Assembly: GCF_010730055.1 (NCBI RefSeq)
Contig: NZ_AP022575.1
Span: 3,782,001-3,846,000, forward strand
Direction of reading: 5' to 3'
Origin: Mycobacterium shinjukuense
GTDB taxonomy: Bacteria > Actinomycetota > Actinomycetes > Mycobacteriales > Mycobacteriaceae
DNA length: 64,000 nucleotides
Each line of letters opens with the position of its first letter. Positions within the stretch are counted from its first letter, which is position 1. Position numbers and translations under genes: made by a program. The notes beneath the pieces were generated by a model. That model was not told the origin of the DNA. It saw only the letters and a program-made list of their open reading frames with translations, and made no database searches. Below are positions 46,070-54,840 of this stretch, piece by piece.

Positions 46070-47269
46070 TTACCGCCGGTCGTCGACGACCCGCACCGTT
46101 GCGGGCCGTTCGGCCTTGCCGTGCGAACCTCGGGGGCCTCCCCCCGCATAACCCACCGGCATGCCCCCGACGGGGGTGCCGCCGGCCGTTGTGGTCGGCG
46201 CGCGCAGCGTCTCGGCGCCCAACGCCCCGCTGGGCCGCAGCCCCACCGGTCGGCCGCTGGTGCCGGATTCGAAGGCGCTGACGGGGCGGGTAAAGCTGGT
46301 CGCGGGTACGCCCGCGCCGCCCAGGGAGGCGCCTCCGCCGCCCGCACCGACTTCGGTCGCCGCGGCCGAGAGCCCGCCGGCCGCCGAAGCCGCCGAGGCG
46401 CCGGGGGCCGCCGCGCCCATGCCTAAAGCTCCGGGGCTGGCGAACATGCCCATCATCGACTGCAGCGGCTGCATGGCGTTCATCGGTGCCTGCATCATTC
46501 CCGCGGGGGCCTGCAGCGCCTGCGGGACCGCCCCCATCATCGACTGCATGGGCTGCATCAGGCCGCCGAGCTGATTCCCGAAGTTTTCACCGGCCGCCGT
46601 TGATTGACCGGCGCCGGTGGTGCTGGCCTGCACACCCTGGTAGGCCGAGCGCATCCCGTCGCCGGCCGCGGTCTCGGCCACCGCCTGGCCGACCGCGGTG
46701 GCCGCCTGCGTCGGCGCCGCCGGCGAGGCGCTCATTGCCGCGACCGGCGGGGGAATCGCCAGGCTCTCGGCCAAAGCGGCCAGGACCCCACCGTAAGTGG
46801 CGCCGACCGCGGCGTTGTTCGGCCACATCACCCCGAAGTACTCGACGTCCAGCGAGACGATCCGTGGGGTCAGCGTCCACAGCACGCTCGGGTTGATGGC
46901 ATTGTCGACGCCCCACTCGTCGCGGTTCGCCATGCACTCCGGGGCCGGGCGCATGGCGGCATTGGCCGTCTCGAACGCCGCGATCGCGGCCGACACCACG
47001 GCCGGCTTGACGTCCACCCAGCCCGCCAGCCCGTGCAGCGAGGCGTTGAGCATGGTGGCGTTGGTGGCCGATGCCGCCGACCCGATGCCCTGCCAGCCCG
47101 CCGCGGTGGCGGCGGTGTTGATCGCCGACGCGACACCGGAGGCATGGTGGCTGGCACCCAAGGTTGTCCAGGCGGTCTGGTTAGCCAGGTGGGTTCCCAC
47201 CCCGGTCCCGGCCTTGAGCAGCAGGTCGTTGGCCTCGGGTGTCCGCGCGGCCCACCCAGGGTCAGGCAT
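46070..47269 (-). CDS. PPE69: PPE family protein PPE69
   Basis: This 399-aa ESX-2 PPE protein has a non-canonical N-terminus (MPDPGWAARTPEANDLLL) that lacks an exact Pro-Pro-Glu. The helical domain runs to about residue 175, with TAAGWQGIGSA resembling the WxG turn. The C-terminus is rich in Met/Gln/Gly/Ala (MQPMQSMMGAVPQAL repeats) and has a basic end. It lies 6 nt after PE36, as expected for a cotranslated PE/PPE pair recognised by EspG2. Confidence 0.93.
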   Translation of the reverse strand: MPDPGWAARTPEANDLLLKAGTGVGTHLANQTAWTTLGASHHASGVASAINTAATAAGWQGIGSAASATNATMLNASLHGLAGWVDVKPAVVSAAIAAFETANAAMRPAPECMANRDEWGVDNAINPSVLWTLTPRIVSLDVEYFGVMWPNNAAVGATYGGVLAALAESLAIPPPVAAMSASPAAPTQAATAVGQAVAETAAGDGMRSAYQGVQASTTGAGQSTAAGENFGNQLGGLMQPMQSMMGAVPQALQAPAGMMQAPMNAMQPLQSMMGMFASPGALGMGAAAPGASAASAAGGLSAAATEVGAGGGGASLGGAGVPATSFTRPVSAFESGTSGRPVGLRPSGALGAETLRAPTTTAGGTPVGGMPVGYAGGGPRGSHGKAERPATVRVVDDRR

Positions 47270-47275
47270 GCGTCG

Positions 47276-47578
47276 CTAACCTAGCGCCTGTGCCGCCGCG
47301 CGTGCCGCCTCGGTGGCCACGTACACGCCCGACGCGAGGCCCTGCGTGCCGGCGAACAATCCGCGCTGGGCGGCGTGCTCGGCGACCACGCCCAGGTAGC
47401 CGGCGCCGCACGCGTTGAGCGCCGCGGAGAACATCGCCGAGTCGGGGTCACCACCCATCGGCGTCGTTCCGAGCAGCGCCGGCGCCGCGGCCGCCGCCGC
47501 GGCTTCGGTTTCCGCGCTGATCGCCGACTCCGCGGCCGCCGATGCCAAAACCGCTTCCGGCTGCACAGACCAAACCAT
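47276..47578 (-). CDS. PE36: PE family protein PE36
   Basis: This 100-aa PE protein begins MVWSVQPEAVLASAAAES and has the PE motif at residues 7-8. The C-terminal secretion motif YVATE matches YxxxD/E. It is longer at the C-terminus than the M. tuberculosis annotation recalled (about 77 aa). Upstream lies a 251-bp gap and then the accessory cassette, rather than eccC2 directly. Confidence 0.92.
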   Translation of the reverse strand: MVWSVQPEAVLASAAAESAISAETEAAAAAAAPALLGTTPMGGDPDSAMFSAALNACGAGYLGVVAEHAAQRGLFAGTQGLASGVYVATEAARAAAQALG

Positions 47579-47829
47579 TGTTGCCCCTCCGATTGCTTCT
47601 GCAATGCAAGTAATGGTCGCTCAGTGTAGTGCGAGTCGGCCGATCGCGTGTTCACAAGCCGGACATCCACACCCTTGACGGCGTCAATCTCGCCGAGCAC
47701 ATGCCGCGGAAGGGTAGTGGGTCTTCCCTCCTATCGCACCCGTCCCACGCGTTCCAGCGCGTCAGGGGTCTGCGATATGCCCGCCTACACGCGACAACCG
47801 TGGCTGACGGGCACCTGTCAACGAGAGTG

Positions 47830-48402
47830 TTATTTCTTGTCGTGCGGTAGCCGGCAGCCGGTGTAGCCGGAGACGACGAGGTTGCCGCGGTAGGCGATCT
47901 TGATGAATATCCCGGTGGGTCCGGAAAACCACACGTCATGGTTGCCGGGCTGGTCTTTGATCACCTGCATGTCGGTGGCGTCGAGCTTGGCGGCGGCCGC
48001 CTTGGCCGCCTCCACGATCGTGGCCCAGTCCGTCTCGGAGACCGGTACCCGGACGGCGACTTGGTCGGGCAGAAAGTATCGCTTACCGTCGGTTTGCTCG
48101 TAGGGCTGTTGACAGTTGCCGGTCGAGCCCTCGTGTGGTGTCTCCCAGGTTATCGAGGGAATGAGTTTGCTTGCTGCCGCGGTGATTTCGTTCATGGCGT
48201 CTTGCACCTGGACCTTGGTGTCCTCAAAGGAGGGCAGGGCTTTGAGCTCTTCGAGGGCTTGTGCGGCCTCACCGGGTGGGGTGGGCGGGTAGGGCTGGTA
48301 CACGTGGCATCCTGTCGCGGCTAGAGCGGTGGCGATGATCGCGGCGCCGAGGAGTCTCCGGCGGCCGCCGTGGGAACGGTTTCTTTTCGGGCTCGTGTTC
48401 AT
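47830..48402 (-). CDS. LppA/LppV-like lipoprotein, last gene of the ESX-2 accessory cassette
   Basis: This 190-aa predicted lipoprotein has a basic N-terminus (RRRLLGAAIIATALAATGC) with the lipidation Cys at residue 32. The mature part (ALPSFEDTKVQVQDAMNEI, CQQPYEQTDGKRYFLPDQ, VSGYTGCRLPHDKK) resembles the mycobacterial LppA/LppB/LppV family. Its ATG overlaps the hydrolase stop by 4 nt. In M. tuberculosis, lppV (Rv2796c) is likewise adjacent to a large hydrolase (Rv2797c) and a small Esp-like protein (Rv2798c), recalled from memory. A surface lipoprotein coupled to a possible secreted enzyme could be an immunity or anchoring partner; this is inference. Confidence 0.85.
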   Translation of the reverse strand: MNTSPKRNRSHGGRRRLLGAAIIATALAATGCHVYQPYPPTPPGEAAQALEELKALPSFEDTKVQVQDAMNEITAAASKLIPSITWETPHEGSTGNCQQPYEQTDGKRYFLPDQVAVRVPVSETDWATIVEAAKAAAAKLDATDMQVIKDQPGNHDVWFSGPTGIFIKIAYRGNLVVSGYTGCRLPHDKK

Positions 48403-50345
48403 TGTCCGCGGATCGCCTGGTCGCCCAGCCCGGCGACGACGGCGGCGATGTTGTACCCGGTGGTGCGGGGCAGGTTGTTGCTGCCCGGGCGGGGGTAGTC
48501 GCTGTGGCCGTGCGCGCCCTCCAGGTTCAGGGTGCCGCCGTGGCCGTCGGACACGGTGGCCGGCCCGGTTGCCAGGCGGGTGAAGTGGGGGTTGGTCGCC
48601 GGGTTCGGCCCGAAGTCTCCGGTACCGGTTGCGTCGGCGCCGAACCCGAGGATCTGGGCGAGCCCGGACGGCAGGCTGTGCACCAGGGTTTTGCCGTCAT
48701 AGGTCCATTGGATGGGGTCGTCGGGGGTTTCCATGGCGTAGACGTGGCCGGGCCCCAGTTGCAGCTGCCGGGGCGTGGCCGCTTCGATGCCGGGGGAGCC
48801 GTAAAACAGCGCGTCGCTGACGCCGTGGTTGCCGGGTTCTTGCAGGGCCAGCCCGGTGGTCAGCGAGCCGTAGGAGTGCCCAATCGCGGTCAGATGAGCC
48901 GGGGTGCCCTGATGGGCGGCGCCCAGCCCGTCGTAGAAGCGGGCCAGATTTTGGGCGCCGGCCTGGGCCAGGTCGTCGTGGCTGACGTCCCAGCCGCCCG
49001 CCAGCGACTTGCCCAGGTCATCCCAGCCAGGGATCTGGGGCGCGTCATAGCCAATCCACGCGATCGCCGACACCGTGTCATGCTCGTGCCCCGGCGTGAC
49101 GCTCAATTGCCTTAACGCCTCGGTCCTCAGGTTGGTCGCCTCCTCGGTCATGCTGGCTATGCTGCCGTGCACGGTGGTGTTCAGGCCGGGGGCGGTGACC
49201 GAGACGTGGGTGGCGGTGTCGGGGTCGCCGACCGCGATGGCGGCGCGGGCCTGACGGCCGTTCTTGGTGTCCAACAGCAGCAGCCTTCTCTCCGGGTTAC
49301 CGGTGATGGCCCGATCGACCGCCCGCAGATCGGGAAGGGAGTTTGCCCGGCCACGGGCGTCGTCGTATCGGCGCTGCCAGGCCTCATAGGCCAGGCGGTC
49401 GTCGAAGATTGCGCCCGGCTCGTTGGGGTGCGGAATGTTTTCCCCCGCCGCCCAGTCGGGGTGCTGGGCCCGCAGCGCGTCGGCCTGTGCCGCGGCGGTT
49501 TGGGCGCGCGCCAGTTCGTCGGCAAGCGTCAGCCGGTTGTAGTGATCCCGGTCGGCTGCGGGCATCCCATCGTGGTTGCCGATGTAGTGGTCCTGGCTGT
49601 ACAGCCAGTCCTTCTCCGCCGGAGTCAGCCGGTTCCACAGCTCGGCAAACCGCCTGGGATCCTCCGGTAGCGGCTGCGACAGCGGCGGCCGAATGGGCGA
49701 CTCGGCCGGCGATTGCGCAGCGTCCAAAGCGTCGATGACGGCCGGGTCGTAGCCGTCGATGCGCAGGGTGATCAGCGAGTCCTGCAGAATGTCGGAGTAG
49801 CCGTTGCGGATCGACTGCAGCTGGCCCACCGCCGCCTTGGTGTCGTCGATGGCCTGCTGCTCAAGAGCGGAGATGAGCGCATCCAGCGCGGATCTGTCCG
49901 CGGCGGTCAGGTGTGGGTTTTTCTCCAGCTCCAGCGCTTCGCCGATTTCGTCGTCGAGCCGCTGCAGCTTCGCCTCCAGCGTGGCGATCTGCCCACTAGC
50001 GGATCGTTGCGCCTGCGCCAAAGCGGCCGCGATGGTTTCCAAATCGACTGCGATCCTGGGTAATTGCACGGCCTGCAGGCCCATCGACTTTGCCACGCGC
50101 TGCACTTCGGCGGAGTCGTTGATCGGGTGATCGCCGTTCTCCCGATTCCATGCGGCCTCAAACCGGCGGCGCGCCTGGTCGAAGGCGGCACTGGCCTCGG
50201 TGGTGCAGCGGCCCGCGTCATAAAAAGCTTGCGCCAGATCGGAAATCTGCGCCGGCCGCCCGGCCTGCAGGCTGTTGTTGATCGCCCAGGGGTCGCCGCC
50301 GGCCTCGCCGATCAGCAGCGGGACGCTTATGTGCCGGAGCCGCAT
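48399..50345 (-). CDS. DUF1023-type alpha/beta hydrolase with N-terminal helical domain
   Basis: This 648-aa protein starts at ATG 50345 (MRLRHISVPLLIGEAGGDPW). Residues 1-200 are helical and resemble the N-terminal targeting regions of large type VII substrates; a Pro-rich hinge follows near 215-230. From about residue 350 a DUF1023 alpha/beta hydrolase carries the nucleophile elbow GHSYGS (Ser491), an acidic ETPDD near 539-543 and a late GAHGHSDY with His612/His614, a plausible triad. The substrate is unknown; lipids or esters are likely. It overlaps the small upstream gene by 19 nt and the lipoprotein gene by 4 nt. A longer frame upstream to 50552 is not used because it overlaps the small gene completely. 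Confidence 0.88.
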   Translation of the reverse strand: MRLRHISVPLLIGEAGGDPWAINNSLQAGRPAQISDLAQAFYDAGRCTTEASAAFDQARRRFEAAWNRENGDHPINDSAEVQRVAKSMGLQAVQLPRIAVDLETIAAALAQAQRSASGQIATLEAKLQRLDDEIGEALELEKNPHLTAADRSALDALISALEQQAIDDTKAAVGQLQSIRNGYSDILQDSLITLRIDGYDPAVIDALDAAQSPAESPIRPPLSQPLPEDPRRFAELWNRLTPAEKDWLYSQDHYIGNHDGMPAADRDHYNRLTLADELARAQTAAAQADALRAQHPDWAAGENIPHPNEPGAIFDDRLAYEAWQRRYDDARGRANSLPDLRAVDRAITGNPERRLLLLDTKNGRQARAAIAVGDPDTATHVSVTAPGLNTTVHGSIASMTEEATNLRTEALRQLSVTPGHEHDTVSAIAWIGYDAPQIPGWDDLGKSLAGGWDVSHDDLAQAGAQNLARFYDGLGAAHQGTPAHLTAIGHSYGSLTTGLALQEPGNHGVSDALFYGSPGIEAATPRQLQLGPGHVYAMETPDDPIQWTYDGKTLVHSLPSGLAQILGFGADATGTGDFGPNPATNPHFTRLATGPATVSDGHGGTLNLEGAHGHSDYPRPGSNNLPRTTGYNIAAVVAGLGDQAIRGQ

Positions 50346-50641
50346 CGCACCGCCCGCAGTGCCGCCGCGTTGCCCTGGTCCATCTGGGTGAACCCGCGGG
50401 CCGCGTACTGCGCCTTGCGGCCGACCGCGTTGAGGATCTGCTGGTGCGCCTGCAGGGCTTCGGTGTGGCCGGCATGCGCCATGGCCACGGCGCCGTGAAA
50501 CGTCTCGGCAGCCGGGAAGTCGCCGAACATGCCAGCCGCCAGCGGCCCGCACGCTAGCTGATCGGCCCCCAGGTGGGCATGCTCACCGGCACGGTTGGAC
50601 TCGTTCGCGCCCGCGTGCGGCGCTGCGGTGTCGACGAACAT
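50327..50641 (-). CDS. Small EspC/WXG100-like protein, first gene of the ESX-2 accessory cassette
   Basis: This 104-aa protein begins MFVDTAAPHAGANESNRAG and is helical, with AAETFHGAVAMAHAGH and AHQQILNAVGRKAQ. Its end, YAARGFTQMDQGNAAAL, recalls the EspC/DUF2580 type VII target family. GGAAGGGG lies 5 nt before the ATG, which comes only 2 nt after the eccC2 stop, so the cassette is in the ESX-2 operon. Such proteins commonly act as heterodimer partners that carry a large toxin or enzyme to EccC. Its natural partner would be the hydrolase encoded by the overlapping next gene. Confidence 0.8.
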   Translation of the reverse strand: MFVDTAAPHAGANESNRAGEHAHLGADQLACGPLAAGMFGDFPAAETFHGAVAMAHAGHTEALQAHQQILNAVGRKAQYAARGFTQMDQGNAAALRAVRCGSGT

Positions 50642-50643
50642 CG

Positions 50644-53600
50644 CTACCCCTTCCGTTGGGAGGCCGCTGACGGCAACCCGACCAGAATCCCTTCGACGTC
50701 GCCATCGGCGCCGACCAGCAGGCCTCGTCCGGGCGGCAACGTTTGGGCTCGCACCGCTCGGTTGATCCGGTTTTGCGGATCGTTGTCCATATACAGCTGG
50801 GCCACCTTCGCCGAGGTCTGGGATTTCACCCAGGGGTCCATCGGCATCGTGGCCCAGTTCGCGCTGTTGCGCGTGGTGAACACGTGCAAACCGATGTGGC
50901 GGGCGCGTTCCATCAGCTTCCACAGCGCCGCACCCACCGGCGGCTTCTGCGGGTAGCTCTGCGCGGGGCGCAGGTCCTGCACGTCGTCGATGAGCACAAC
51001 GTGCCGGGGCCCTTCCCACGGTTTGAGCGCGCGCAACTCCTCCTGGCTCAAGCCCTTGGGGGGCAACCGGGGCAACAAGATCTGTTGGGCCAGCTCGGTG
51101 ATCACCTCGTCGATTTCGTCTTGGTCATAGGCGTACGCGCGCACATACCCCGGGGCGTGCAGGTCGCGCAGACCATGCGGAGCGGTCTTGGGGTCGATCA
51201 GCGTGAGCTGCGCCTGCTGCGGGCTAAACCGGCTCATCACCGCCTCACCGATGGCCACCAACGCCGTGGTCTTGCCGCAGCCTTGCCGGCCCAGGATCAT
51301 CAGCCCGGGGCTTTCGCGCAGCTTAATCGGAACCGGACCCAGCTCGTGGCGCTCCCCGATGGCGAACGCAATCGACAGATCGTCGCCGCTCGGATGTGCG
51401 GCCTCGTGCTCGAGAATCGCCTTGAGTTCGACGCGCTGCGGCAGCCGCTGCAGGCTCGCGTGTTTGGTCACCCCGGCGACCTCGGCGACCCGCTCCCCAA
51501 CATCGGTGGTGCTGACCAGCTCGCCGGTGGCGGGATCGGCCAGCGCCGGAACGCCGACCCGCAGCTCGTGCAGGCTCTCCGTCAAACCGAACCCTGGGCG
51601 GTTCAACGTGCGCCGCGCCGCCTCCCGCGATTCGATGGACAAATGGCCCATCTGGCTCTCGCCCGGGTCGGCCAGCCGCAGCTGTATTCGGGCCGTCACA
51701 TTCTGCAGCAGGCTCTGCCGCTGCCCATGGATCCAGCCGCCGGCACTGACCATCAGGTGCACCCCGTACTCCGGGCCGCGGCTGCTCAACGAGATGATCC
51801 GATCGCCCAAGAGGGTGTCCTTCGCATATAGGTCGTCGTAGTCGTCGAGCACCACGAAGACATCGCCGAACTGGTCATGCGGATCGGTACCGCCCACCCC
51901 GTCGCTGCCCACCCCGAACCGACGCTCGCGGAACCCGTCCATGTCGATCTTGGCGCGCCGAAACGCGTCCTCGCGCGCATCGATGAGCTGCTCCATGGTG
52001 CTCAAGATGCGCTCGATGCCCTCGGCGTCCTTCGGCGACACGATGTCGGTGACGTGCGGCAGTGACCCGATCTGGGCCATGGTCGCCCCGCCAATGCAGA
52101 AGAACGTCACCCGCGCCGGGGTGTACATCGCGGCCGCCGAGCACATCAGCGTCATCAAGGTGGTCGTCTTGCCGCGCTGCTTGGCGCCCACCACGATGAT
52201 GTTGCTGCGCAGCGCGTCGACGGCGTGTACCACCTGTTGGGATTCCTCGGGGATGTCCATGATGCCGACCGGAAACGTCAACCCCGGGTTCTGACCGTAG
52301 TCGACATGCCACGGTTTGCCGCGGAACCCGGCCACCAGGGCATCGACGGGCTCGGGGTGTTCCAGCGGCTCCAGCCACGGCCGGCGCGGCGATCGGTGCG
52401 GCACGTTGTGCAGCGACTCCCGTAGCACGTCGACGATCTTTTTCTTCTTGAAACCGTCGTCGTGGTAGAGGAATTCGTCGGGTTCCGCATCGGCAGCCGC
52501 GGCGGCCGCCAATGCCTCGGCGTCGGCGGGGTCCAGCGGCTGGTACTGCCAGTTGTACAGCCGGGGTTTGGTCAGGGTCATGTCGATGGTCTTGGCCGCC
52601 TCTTTCTTCTTCGGCACCACAAACGGCGCCGACAGGTAAAAGCAGCGAAACGGCTCCAGATCCCGTGGCCCCACCTTGAGCAGCGCGAAGCCGTTTTCTT
52701 TCGACGGCAGATGGTAGGCGGCGTCGCTGCCGATCACTTCGCGGCTGTCATCGCCGGATTCCGCGCGCAGCGCGATCCGAAATGCGATGTTGGACTTGAC
52801 TTTCTGCAGCGACGACAGGTCCAGCCGCTGCCCACCCAACATGAAGAAGACGTTGGCGCCACGGCCTTCCTGACCGATGTGGATGATCAGGTTGATCCAC
52901 TTCTCGTGGTTGGCGAACAGCTCCAGGTACTCGTCGACGATCACCAGCAGCACCGGCACCGGCGGCAGATCGCGCCCGGCAAGGCGGATCTCTTCGTAGT
53001 CGTTGGCGTCGCGCGCACCGACCGATTTGAACAGCTCGTAGCGCTGTTTGATCTCACCGTCGATGACCCTGCGCATCCGCTCGGCCAGATGCCGCTCGTC
53101 CTTACCGAGGTTGGACAGCGCCGCCACCACGTGCGGGATGCCCAGGATGTCCTGGGCCGCCGACTCGAACTTCATGTCGACGAAGATGACGTTGAACGTC
53201 TCCGGTGAGTGCGTCAGCGCGATGCCGTAGACCAGCGACAAGAAGAACTCCGACTTGCCCGAGCCGCTGGTACCGATGACCACCGAGTGAAACCCGAAGC
53301 CGCCAAAGTCCTTGGCGCGCAGGATGATGTTCTGCAGCTCGCCGTTTGGTTTGGCGCCCACCGGAATCTCGCACCACCGCTCGTCACCGCGGCCGCGCCG
53401 CTCGGCCCATAGCCGATCGACATCCAAGTCCCGGGGGTCGCCGATGCCAAGCGATCGCAGCAGCTCGGCCGCGCCGCTGGTGGAATCGCTGATCTCGCTG
53501 CGGCTGGTCGGCGACCAGCGCGCCATCGCCCGCGCATATCGGTAGGCCCGGTGGATGGACAGCTGGTCGGCATGCGCGAAAAACGTGCCGCGCGTCCGCA

Positions 53601-54840
53601 ACAGCGGTGCCGGGCCCTCGTCGTCATCGGCGTCAGCGCCGTCGCGACCGGCCTTGACCGCGGTTGCCGGCTTATGTCGTCGGGCCATCTCGAAGACCTG
53701 GTCGTCGCCGAAGCCCACACCGGTACCCACCCGAGACGCGATGCGCAGCACCGTAATGCCGGCCTTGCCGACCTGCCCGACCACGCTCTCCCACGCATCC
53801 GGGCTGCCGGTGTTGTCGTCGACGATCACCAGGTGCGGCCCCAGATCCACGCCGATCTGCCCGGTCTCCAGCGTCGAGCCCATCGCGGTCGGGCTGGCCA
53901 CCGTCGGCGGCGTCCATGCCCCCCGCTTGCCCTTCATGTGCAGCTCGGCTCCCAGCGCCGCCTCCAGCTCCTCGGGTGTGGTAAAGATCAGCCGCCGCCA
54001 GCCGCAGGCATCGAACAGCTCGTCGTGCAGGTTGTGGGGGAGCCACACCATCCACGACCACACCTCGGGATTGCGCGTCACCACCATCAGCTTGACGTCA
54101 CGCGGGTTGTGAAACACCGCCAGCGAGCACAGCACCGAACGCATCAGCGACCGCCCCCGGTCCAGGTCCTCGCTCACGAAGCTGAAGCCCGGGGCCGACC
54201 GCAGGTTCACCACCTTGGCGATATCGCGAATCTTGCGCTGCTCCAAGATGAAGTCGCGCAGCGCCTGCCCGGTCACGGGCTCCAGCTCCTCATCGGAGGA
54301 AATGTCCGGCCACGTCACCGACAACACCGAATCCGGTGCGTGCTGCACACCCGTGCCGACCCGCACCTCCAGGAAGTCGACGTCGTCGCGGCCGCGTTCC
54401 CACATTCGCGGACCTCCGATGATGGCGCCCAACCCCCGAGGGTCGGAGTGCACCGCGTGCTGCCATTCGCGCTGCGCACACACCGCGGTCTGGATCTCGT
54501 CACGGTTGGTGTCCAGGTCGCGAAGATAGCGGCGGCGACCCCGTTCCAGCTCGCCCCAGGTGATCCTGCGGGCCCGGCCGAACCGTCCGGAAAACGCCAG
54601 CATGCTAAACGCGCCGATGCCCATCAGCGGGAAGAACCCGGTGGACAAGCTGCGTACGCCCGAGACGTACAGCATCACGATGGTGCCGATCAGCGCCACG
54701 ATCAGTGCCGGCACGCCGATCATCACCCAGATGTTGCGCGGCTCGCGTTCCGGCAGGGCGATCGGCGCATTGGGCGCCACCCGAACGGGTTTGGGCGACT
54801 CGATCTTGACCCGGTTGATGGGAAACGCTTTCTTCGACAT
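50644..54840 (-). CDS. eccC2: ESX-2 FtsK/SpoIIIE motor ATPase EccC2 (three modules)
   Basis: This 1398-aa single-chain EccC contrasts with the split EccCa1/EccCb1 of ESX-1. Two transmembrane helices lie near residues 36-58 and 66-85. A stalk domain and three ATPase modules follow, with P-loops GTSGSGKS (K529), GAKQRGKT (K891) and GRQGCGKT (K1190). Acidic Walker B strands include VPVLLVIVDEYLELF, VFVVLDDYDDLY and HVVLIDDVQDLR. The ATG directly abuts the eccB2 stop. Two bases after its own stop the accessory cassette begins. Confidence 0.97.
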   Translation of the reverse strand: MSKKAFPINRVKIESPKPVRVAPNAPIALPEREPRNIWVMIGVPALIVALIGTIVMLYVSGVRSLSTGFFPLMGIGAFSMLAFSGRFGRARRITWGELERGRRRYLRDLDTNRDEIQTAVCAQREWQHAVHSDPRGLGAIIGGPRMWERGRDDVDFLEVRVGTGVQHAPDSVLSVTWPDISSDEELEPVTGQALRDFILEQRKIRDIAKVVNLRSAPGFSFVSEDLDRGRSLMRSVLCSLAVFHNPRDVKLMVVTRNPEVWSWMVWLPHNLHDELFDACGWRRLIFTTPEELEAALGAELHMKGKRGAWTPPTVASPTAMGSTLETGQIGVDLGPHLVIVDDNTGSPDAWESVVGQVGKAGITVLRIASRVGTGVGFGDDQVFEMARRHKPATAVKAGRDGADADDDEGPAPLLRTRGTFFAHADQLSIHRAYRYARAMARWSPTSRSEISDSTSGAAELLRSLGIGDPRDLDVDRLWAERRGRGDERWCEIPVGAKPNGELQNIILRAKDFGGFGFHSVVIGTSGSGKSEFFLSLVYGIALTHSPETFNVIFVDMKFESAAQDILGIPHVVAALSNLGKDERHLAERMRRVIDGEIKQRYELFKSVGARDANDYEEIRLAGRDLPPVPVLLVIVDEYLELFANHEKWINLIIHIGQEGRGANVFFMLGGQRLDLSSLQKVKSNIAFRIALRAESGDDSREVIGSDAAYHLPSKENGFALLKVGPRDLEPFRCFYLSAPFVVPKKKEAAKTIDMTLTKPRLYNWQYQPLDPADAEALAAAAAADAEPDEFLYHDDGFKKKKIVDVLRESLHNVPHRSPRRPWLEPLEHPEPVDALVAGFRGKPWHVDYGQNPGLTFPVGIMDIPEESQQVVHAVDALRSNIIVVGAKQRGKTTTLMTLMCSAAAMYTPARVTFFCIGGATMAQIGSLPHVTDIVSPKDAEGIERILSTMEQLIDAREDAFRRAKIDMDGFRERRFGVGSDGVGGTDPHDQFGDVFVVLDDYDDLYAKDTLLGDRIISLSSRGPEYGVHLMVSAGGWIHGQRQSLLQNVTARIQLRLADPGESQMGHLSIESREAARRTLNRPGFGLTESLHELRVGVPALADPATGELVSTTDVGERVAEVAGVTKHASLQRLPQRVELKAILEHEAAHPSGDDLSIAFAIGERHELGPVPIKLRESPGLMILGRQGCGKTTALVAIGEAVMSRFSPQQAQLTLIDPKTAPHGLRDLHAPGYVRAYAYDQDEIDEVITELAQQILLPRLPPKGLSQEELRALKPWEGPRHVVLIDDVQDLRPAQSYPQKPPVGAALWKLMERARHIGLHVFTTRNSANWATMPMDPWVKSQTSAKVAQLYMDNDPQNRINRAVRAQTLPPGRGLLVGADGDVEGILVGLPSAASQRKG

